Shown here piece by piece: positions 56,996-64,000 of a DNA stretch of 64,000 nt. The notes below the pieces were generated by a model. The model searched no databases. It was not told where the DNA came from and saw only the letters and a list, made by a program, of their open reading frames with translations. The position numbers and the translations under genes are program-made. Position 1 is the stretch's first letter, and every line of letters begins with the position of its first letter. This DNA comes from Chrysopilus asiliformis (lineage: Eukaryota; Arthropoda; Insecta; Diptera; Rhagionidae): positions 103,108,784 through 103,172,783 of the forward strand of contig OZ035962.1 of the NCBI GenBank assembly GCA_964034945.1, written 5' to 3'.

Positions 56996-58029
56996 CTATA
57001 CATTTTATTAAATATTTTTAACGTTTTTCGTCATGATTGAGGCTTCAGCTAATTGGTATTGTATTCATAACTCATTTTAGAAAGCTTTTCCATTATGACC
57101 TTTTAACAGGTATCGACATGTAATAAATATTCGATTGGAGAAATTTAAAAAAATTAAATTCCTCTGATTCACTATTTCACTTCTAGTCCAATATCTCGAG
57201 GCAAATTTAACTGCAAGTAATATACACTATGATAAGAAAGTCTCGCACCATCCCGCGAATTTACGTATAAAATATAATTCTTCCCACTTTATTTCTTCAG
57301 TAAATGGTCGTCCACCGTCTAGAAAAAAATTAAGAGAATGATCAGTAATCGTGGTTGAATCAAATTTTAGTATATTTTTAAGAAAAAAAAATATTGTTTC
57401 AAACTTTCCGTATTTTAATGTGTGCGAAACTATCTTAAAACACTGTATATATAAAAAATAAAAATAAGAATTGTTTGCAATTTTCAAATTGAAATCTGAT
57501 GTAAAATCTTATGGTTATGCATTTATTGTCAAATCATTGCCCGAATGCTTCGGTATTATCTAAAATTTTATTGATCGGTAAGAATGTTTTGTGTGTGTGT
57601 GTGTGTGTATTTAAATTTATAATTTTCTATTTCGCATATCACAACAACGAAACCAATTCCTATATTATGCCAAAATAGTTGTTCGTTTACCTTTTGATAT
57701 ATAAGTAGAAATTTACCTGTGCTTTTTCGTAGATATTAGTAGATACTCATTGGATTGAATGCCTTGTTCTAACTTTGTTAGACACAATCATACTGAAAGC
57801 TACTAACACCTTTTATATAACATTAGGTTAGGCAGAGGTCTCTTCTGGAAAACCAAAGGCCTGTGTAGGATGAAACATAAATTAGAATTTCTCATTAATT
57901 CAAACTGAAGCTTAACTGCTAGCTACTCACAAAACTCTTAGCTTCAATATCTAAATATTCATATCTGTTTTATGTACAATATATCTATATGTTTATAATA
58001 CTAATAGATATTCACCTAGGACATACTGT
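56996..58029. other. Gene-free AT-rich stretch
   Basis: No gene supported; contains a (GT)n tract at 57589-57608. An 86-codon minus-strand frame at 57227 has no recognisable feature. Confidence 0.5.
57589..57608 (+). repeat. (GT)n microsatellite
   Basis: Ten GT units preceded by AATGTTTT. Confidence 0.9.
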
Positions 58030-58770
58030 CTGACCATTCTACAATTAGTTTTCCCTTATAACACCCTCTCATTAGTTTTTGAGGGTAACATTTTGCCTTA
58101 GCATGTATCCGTACCGTTGTCCAACCAACATTTTCGATCTCATCCTATTATTTAATGTGAATATCAACCACCTGAGAAACTACCCGATCTCACAAAATGC
58201 GACTTCCAGGAGACAAAATGCCGATGAAATACTACAAGAACTGCCTTCGCTCACTCTCTATGCCATGACTAGCTTAAAGCCGTAATACGAAATTCTCTTA
58301 TCGTCACCACCTTGGTGGCTAAAGGCAATGAGTTTACTTCTTCACCACATATCTCCATTAGGGCCCAAACCTCCACATAATCTTGTTGTTCTTCCTTAGT
58401 CCTGTATAAAATGTCCAACTCGACAATATCCCTTTACCTCTTCTTGTTCGCTAACACCCACCTTCCAACCCGAATTAAGAACTAAAGCCTTTTCGTACAT
58501 TACCCCTAGCCAGTTCCAGTCACCAACCCCTAAAACTGTTCAATTTTCCTTTCGTATTTCGTTCAGTGTTTCAATGTTATGTAAATTAGAGTTAATGCAG
58601 ACGTCCGAATTGCAAATTAAATTGCATATTCGGAATTCACCCTTTCCAAAACATATCGCCACCCTTGTTGTCATACACGCATACATTGTCATCATAGTTC
58701 TTCCAGGATCATATTCATACAAATGTGAACAAACACTCCTTCAGCTGTCCATGCGATTTTAAATTATACA
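58030..58770. other. Compositionally distinct, C-rich/G-poor block
   Basis: The plus strand is pyrimidine-biased and G-poor (e.g. CTTCCTTAGTCCTG, CACCCACCTTCCAACCCG), unlike the surrounding AT-rich DNA. Possibly the remnant of a retrotransposon on the minus strand, but no frame or motif confirms this. Frames of 60-68 codons have no recognisable feature. Confidence 0.4.
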
Positions 58771-60085
58771 CAACCGAAACTCATTATCCAAGAATATCTT
58801 TAACTAAAACTATATATTATGAATATGTCTTTTTTGGTTTGTAATTATGAAACGAACCCTCCTGGCTAGAATGGATAGGAAAATCTTTCCTGTATTTCAC
58901 ATAGAATAATCTTCAAATTTGCTCAAGGAAAATGCATTTTCCCCAAAGTCACTGCGTGCAGTCGTACATTTATTTCGTGTCCTTGTCCAGTGTCCAGACG
59001 AAGAATGTCCTGATTCATGCGCCAGATAACATTCACCCGCAACCTACCCCACTTAAATTTGTAGCTTCTCATGCTTTACGTGGCTGCTATATGGGTAAAG
59101 GGAATTTTCTCTGTACAGAAATTATGAATTAAACTTTTGTACTGAACGCTTCACAGTTTATTTTTTTTTTTCAGAAGTGCGTAAATATGCAATATGATTG
59201 TACTGATTAACCTATAGTTTTTTCTAAAACTCACAAGTTTAAGTACGACGATTTTCCACATCGAAACTGTATATGATAATCAAACGGTTAGACAATAAAG
59301 CAGTTTTCTTAGTAAAATGTTGCTGTGATAAACAAATTTGATAAACGATTTTTAAAAAAGGAAGAAAAAAATGTTGATTATCTGCAGAACTAGAGTCAGT
59401 TCATCCAAAATAATTTGGAATCAGGAAAGTCAATTCATCTTAAAATAATTGTAACATCTTTGGCAACACAAGAAAATAATTTTGGTGAGTAGATTTTTTT
59501 TTTCAAAAAATTGATTTGCAATATGTAAAACCTCTTTAAAAAATCAAACACTTTCCACATGCTCCATGTGTTTGTTGGAAAATCGAATTATCACACTCAC
59601 ATTTGAGAATTTTTATGCTGATGGTCCAATATTAATGTCGCTCATTTGCTTGATTCACCGATATACGAGTATAAAATTATTTTACTGCCTTGGCTAAATC
59701 ATCACGGGAAGCGATAAATTAGAAGGTTGTATAAAGAGGCACACAATTAAAAATGTAAAAATTCAAAAAATAAAAAATAAAACAAAAAAAAATTAAATTA
59801 AAACGAATCAGTACGGCTTTAATTATACTCCATCGCCCTATTGCCATCCATCATATTCGAGCAGAGATTTTTATCGCGTGAAATTAACCAAAACTGGTTA
59901 CCCCGCAGGCAAATGGGAGAACAAAATGAGATGAAAATGTTTAATTTTGTTAAATTTCAAATTTCATTAATATGTGAATACGCATAAAAACAAGAAATCC
60001 TAACCATTAGTTCAAATGAACATAAACAGGATTTTAGCATCATAAATGCTTACCTGTACGAAATACTGATTTACAAGTTGAAAAA
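58771..60085. other. Gene-free AT-rich stretch
   Basis: No gene or defined repeat recognised; a donor-like GTACAG|GTAAGC on the minus strand at about 60053 has no supporting exon. Confidence 0.45.
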
Positions 60086-60457
60086 TATCAGGTGTGATCA
60101 ACACAAAATTTTCCTCTGCAATATTTAGTTTCGGTAAAAATATGTAAAAAGTAATATTTCTTTAAATATCTCGAGAACTGTTAAAGAAACGTTAAAGAAA
60201 CGTAAAAACTTTTAAAGGAAAACATTCCGGAAATTTAATTTTCTTTGAACTTGGTTGTAAGCATTTTTTCATAAGGCGCATAATTGCCAAGAAATTTTCA
60301 AAAAACATAAGTTTTTTTTAAATATGTTGAGAACTGTTAGAGATACATATAAACCGCTAAAGTAAAAAATGTATAAAATTTCATTTTCTACAAATTCGGT
60401 TATATGTATTTTTTCACAAAAGTGCATATTTTTCAAGAGTTTTTAAAAAAAAACGTA

Positions 60458-61302
60458 GAGTAAGTTCGGGTATTGTGGTATAGGCGGGTAATGTGGTACA
60501 CCATCATTTCTCGCATATGAGATGTCGCATCGCAAGATCAAGCACACAAAACTGTTTTTTGTGAAATTCTGCAACCATTGTTGGTGTTGACAGGTCCATG
60601 TTTTATCAGGTTATATCGTAATTTTCTTAACACATTGACTGCCATGGCTATCATTTTCGATAGCTGCGTCTACAATCTACACGTATACATACATACATAC
60701 ATACGTACATTCTACATACGTCTACATGTATTGGCATCTCCCCTACATTTTTGCAAAATTGGTCTGGCAGTCAATGTGTTAAAGACGTTTTACAGCTCAA
60801 TCAAAATTTAATCGTCTCCACTTTCAAAGTGAATTTTAAAAGCCAATTTAAAGTAGTTTTTTAACTGCGACGCCGACGCAGTGAACGATCATTTAGACAA
60901 CACGTTTGATTTTTGAAAGGAACATTTTTGGATTGAGGCGAATGAGGCGAAGAAATAATTTTTTTGGTTTGTCATGGTGAAAACGGCTAATGTGGCATAC
61001 TATTTTTTCCATACAAATATTTGAATGGAAGAAACAGTATTCTACATTACCCTACTTAAATATTTGTATGGAAGAAACAGAATACCACATTACCCGCCAA
61101 TTTTTTTAAGTACTTTTTTTTCTAAAAGTGTACTTTTTTGATCATATTTTTGTTTGTATGTTTATGATTGCCCACATTGCTATGGAATATTAAAAGCAAG
61201 CCTTTGCAGATATCGTAAACGAAATTCTAACATACTTACTTTTAAAACTAGTGATTTATTATAAAAATAAAAGAAGGTGTACCACAATACCCGAACTTAC
61301 TC
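60458..61302. mobile_element. TA-flanked inverted-repeat element, GAGTAAGTTCGGG ends
   Basis: Ends GAGTAAGTTCGGGTATTGTG (then GTA) are exact inverted repeats of 23 bp; TA on both sides (60456-60457, 61303-61304) fits a Tc1/mariner-type insertion. Subterminal motifs such as GGCGGGTAATGTGGTA recur inverted (TACCACATTACCCGCC at 61074), and ATTTGTATGGAAGAAACAG is repeated twice near 61018-61081. No transposase frame. It hosts a TTAA-flanked element. Confidence 0.9.
60631..60778. mobile_element. piggyBac-like MITE flanked by TTAA, nested
   Basis: Ends CACATTGACTGCCATGG and TCTGGCAGTCAATGTG, flanked exactly by TTAA (60627-60630, 60779-60782). 148 bp. The end sequence CACATTGACTGCCA is related to CACTCTAACTGCCA of the element at 28898-29134. 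Contains an ACAT microsatellite at about 60684-60703. Confidence 0.9.
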
Positions 61303-61450
61303 TAATTTCTTTAAAATGTCGTGAGAACCTTTAGAGGTACATAATGTTGCATGAAACGGATTACGTACTGATCAAAAATTTATTTTATCTGCCCCCATTC
61401 TCGAGTCGGTCTTCGTCATCAATACAATACTTTCCTTCTATAGAAGAGGA

Positions 61451-63431
61451 AAATAAAAATATTTGAGTCAAAACAAAAATTGAATAGAAAAACTTTAAGT
61501 TATATCGTCGCTTGAGTAGTGTTTTGATATATCCGCCAAAATCGATTTTTTAATTTTGGCGTTTTATAGGTTTATAAAAATCGATTTTTTTTAATTTATG
61601 GCGTTTTATAGGAAGCCAATCTTAATGAAATCCGCTTACAAAACCAAATATTAGTTACTAAGATATTCGTCCTTGTTGCCCGTACAACTAGCGTGACCAT
61701 ATTAAAGGTAACAGCTACTACTGCCATATTTGGCATGAGGATTACACTATGCTTGAAGATGCTTCCTGCGAAAAAAAAAATAATTCGGAATTCCCCTTCC
61801 CCCCTCATCCATACAAATGCAGCTATTTTTAACGATTTTCTCAAAAACGATATTTAGAATATAACTCTGTAGTCCTGGCCGTAGCCACAAGCATATATTT
61901 TAAGAATCTTTCGTTTCAGATTATCTAGTAATCCGCCAACATGTCAACTGCTTTAAAGTTGCTAGAATACTGCATTAAAGTTTCAAATTTTTAGTGGAAA
62001 ACACACAGAAAACCTATATATCGAATTCTTGAAAAAAATCGTCATAAAAATTATTTCCAACTGTAGAAATATTATAAAACAAACACAAAAAAAACAAGCT
62101 TTCTCCAATTTACTGTGAAAGCACAATACGCGTAGTATTCAACCATAAACTCATGTGCATATCCAGAAAGGATTCTGATTTTTCACTGTGGTTACAGTTC
62201 AGTAAATCCTTTGTATGTGTGCATTGTTTACGTTAATTAACTGCTAATCAGGAAAAAATTCATTAAAATGACTTTTTTTTCCAACCAGACAGAACAAAAG
62301 ATAATAATAAACAGAATTTATCGCTAGATTTGTGACTTTTTTTCACATTAGCAATGAATATGATTGTTCTTGAAATTTAACACTGTTGGAAGAATTACGT
62401 ATTCGAGCCACACGTACTCGTGGGGTACACAGTAATAAGGGATAAGTTTAAAATGGAGTTTTGTTGAAAAAAAATGTGAAAATGTGATTACAAATGAAAT
62501 TTTTAATCAAGAATTAAGTTATGTTTTACAAACATAAATTAAAGGGTCTCGCCCTAAGCTCTGGCTGGAACTATAAAAAAAAATGACATAAAACTTACGG
62601 AAATAACAATCTTATCATGTCATCTAGTCATTTAAAATTTTAATCAATTATTAAAATTTGAATTTCTACCTTTTTTTACATATTTTCAGCTCGGAGTAAA
62701 CTGCACTATATCCAGATTTTTCAAAAACCAGGTTTTTACAGTTTGTGATACACCCTTTCCAACACCCTTTCATGCCCTTTCCAATTGCTTGTTAAATATG
62801 AGGCGTTGAGAATGAAATGGGTCCGACCCCAAAAACGATTTTTCGAGATAAATGGATTGGGACCACGATTTTTTGTGTAAACAGTTTATATTCGGGGAAA
62901 AAGTGTTAATTGGGGTTTCTTATCAAAAGCGTTCAAAAATTTAAATTTGGATAGGTTTTTAAGGACGAAATTGTAGGGGGTTCCATTGTAACCTAATTCG
63001 CAAATGGTTGCTTGGGTGAGAATAAATTAATTGTGTAAGACCAAAACTATTCCAATAACACGACGCCTCTCCGACCACCCATTACAATATATTCAAAATC
63101 ACTACAACTTTTTCTTAAACAGTTGAGTGAAAATAATTGAAAATCGCAACAAAATAAAAATAATTTTTAAGTAAAAAAAATTAAGAGTAAAATTTAAATT
63201 TGATATTTTAATAAATTAATGACAATCAAAATGTCAAAGTTGATTTTCCTCAAGACGTCCTCGCCAAGATTACCCTGTGGTGGTTCTATAATGTGTTACA
63301 CTGATGTTTATAGTAACTTTAATATAAGAGAAATATTTATATATTACTACAAGTGATGTTTTGTCTGTATGTCGCTTCAGATGAACAGATAAATATCTAT
63401 CCAACTATACCGGATAGCAGTTGCATAGTGT
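61451..63431. other. Gene-free AT-rich stretch
   Basis: No gene supported. 61770-61860 (CCCCTTCCCCCCTCATCC, TTTTCTCAAAAACG) is a family C-type repeat fragment. ATCGATTTTTTAATTT(T/A)(G/T)GGCGTTTTATAGG is tandemly duplicated at about 61542-61612. Confidence 0.5.
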
Positions 63432-63520
63432 AAGGGTAATTAAAATCCGTTGATTAATATGTAAATTTAATAAGATTACGAATTCAGCGAATCAGATTAG
63501 ATAGCCCGCAGAAAGGACGA
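63432..63520 (+). repeat. Dispersed 89-bp segment, copy 2
   Basis: Direct-orientation partner of 6929-7017; matches from AAGGGTAATTAAAATCCG to AAAGGACGA with few changes. Confidence 0.85.
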
Positions 63521-64000
63521 AGTGAGAAGATGTCGATGGGTACAATTATGATATATACTAATACCACTAAAATAGAGCCAACCACTCAAAGCGTCCTAGT
63601 CCTCAAAAGTAGTCAGGATAACTCACAACGAATAAAGAAAATATTCTGTGTTTGTTGGTTAATTTACATGGAAATATGTATACGAATAGAATTACTATAG
63701 AGGGTGAGATTTGGAAGAAGGAAGCTCTTCGGACAAAGGAAAGGATAGTTTAATGTAAATCAACATTTTTGGTCCTCGGTTGTAACTGAGCAAAATACTC
63801 CAAAGCCTACGGTGTGTAGTCTAGAAACAAGGATAGCAAACCACCACAAAGAACTCCAAACTAAATGCAGACCCCTGGAACGGGTTGAATGGCTAGTGGC
63901 GTTAGGGGTGACTTCAGTGTTATTCACAGATTGTGGATCTAATAGTGCATCCATAGATTCCTAAATATACGTTTGCGATGTAATTTTACACTACACTCTC
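63521..64000. other. Gene-free window end
   Basis: Somewhat more GC than average and purine-rich on the plus strand (GGAAGAAGGAAGC, GACAAAGGAAAGGA). No gene or repeat recognised; the 64-codon minus-strand frame at 63760-63954 has no recognisable feature. Confidence 0.4.

Larger units (their letters stand above)
60086..61450 (+). repeat. Repeat family D copy 2, split by two nested elements
   Basis: Begins GTGTGATCAACACAAAATTT, CTCTGCAATATTTAGTTTCG, TTAAATATCTCGAGAACTG and ends CATCAATACAATACTTTCC, TTCTATAGAAGAGGAAAAT. A TA-flanked element (60458-61302) sits inside it, and a TTAA element (60631-60778) inside that. Without these it is about 520 bp. Confidence 0.75.

Overview
This 64 kb window looks like non-coding DNA from an insect nuclear genome, most likely a dipteran. 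It is AT-rich, has very few coding signals, and is filled with short non-autonomous transposons. Several carry (GTCY)n microsatellites next to a conserved core, which resembles the mini-me / Helentron-associated elements known from flies. There are no bacterial operons, rRNA genes, CRISPR arrays or intact tRNA genes.

Only one host gene can be argued for. A minus-strand exon at 20978-21330 has a strong acceptor and a GTAAGT donor. It encodes an acidic then Ser/Thr-rich segment typical of disordered parts of insect transcriptional regulators. A possible first coding exon lies 21 kb upstream on the same strand (42371-42482). It has a start in good context, a GTAAGT donor and a matching splice phase. 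If both are right, 21331-42370 is a large intron, 1-20977 is part of the next intron, and the DNA right of 42482 is upstream sequence. I could not name the gene.

Layout. 1-3805: satellite array of 163-bp monomers (with 92- and 100-bp deleted forms) ending in (GACA)n; it is an amplified internal module of an interspersed element with ordinary copies at 19312-19806 and 29884-30387. 5.2-10.3 kb: two mini-me-like elements, pogo-like MITEs and a TAA-flanked MITE. 14.7-17.4 kb: two related hAT-like MITEs with 8-bp target duplications. 22.1-23.9 kb: three-deep nest (TAA-flanked MITE, second inverted-repeat element, tRNA-derived SINE) followed by another MITE. 28.9-32.2 kb: TTAA-flanked element, repeat copies and a deleted mariner-type transposon. 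36.4-42 kb: foldbacks, MITEs and a repeat family interrupted by a mini-me element. 43.5-49.5 kb: hAT-like elements and a nested pair of MITEs. 52.7-61.5 kb: more MITEs, a second deleted mariner copy, and another nested stack ending in a TTAA element.

The elements date each other: copies elsewhere in the window show empty-site versions of several insertions. The most striking pattern is that several sequence-unrelated MITE families, many flanked by TAA, share a YACAC(C)GA-type motif about 8-15 bp from their ends. That suggests one PIF/Harbinger-like transposase acts on many families. No intact transposase is present; the only transposase coding traces are two mariner relics.
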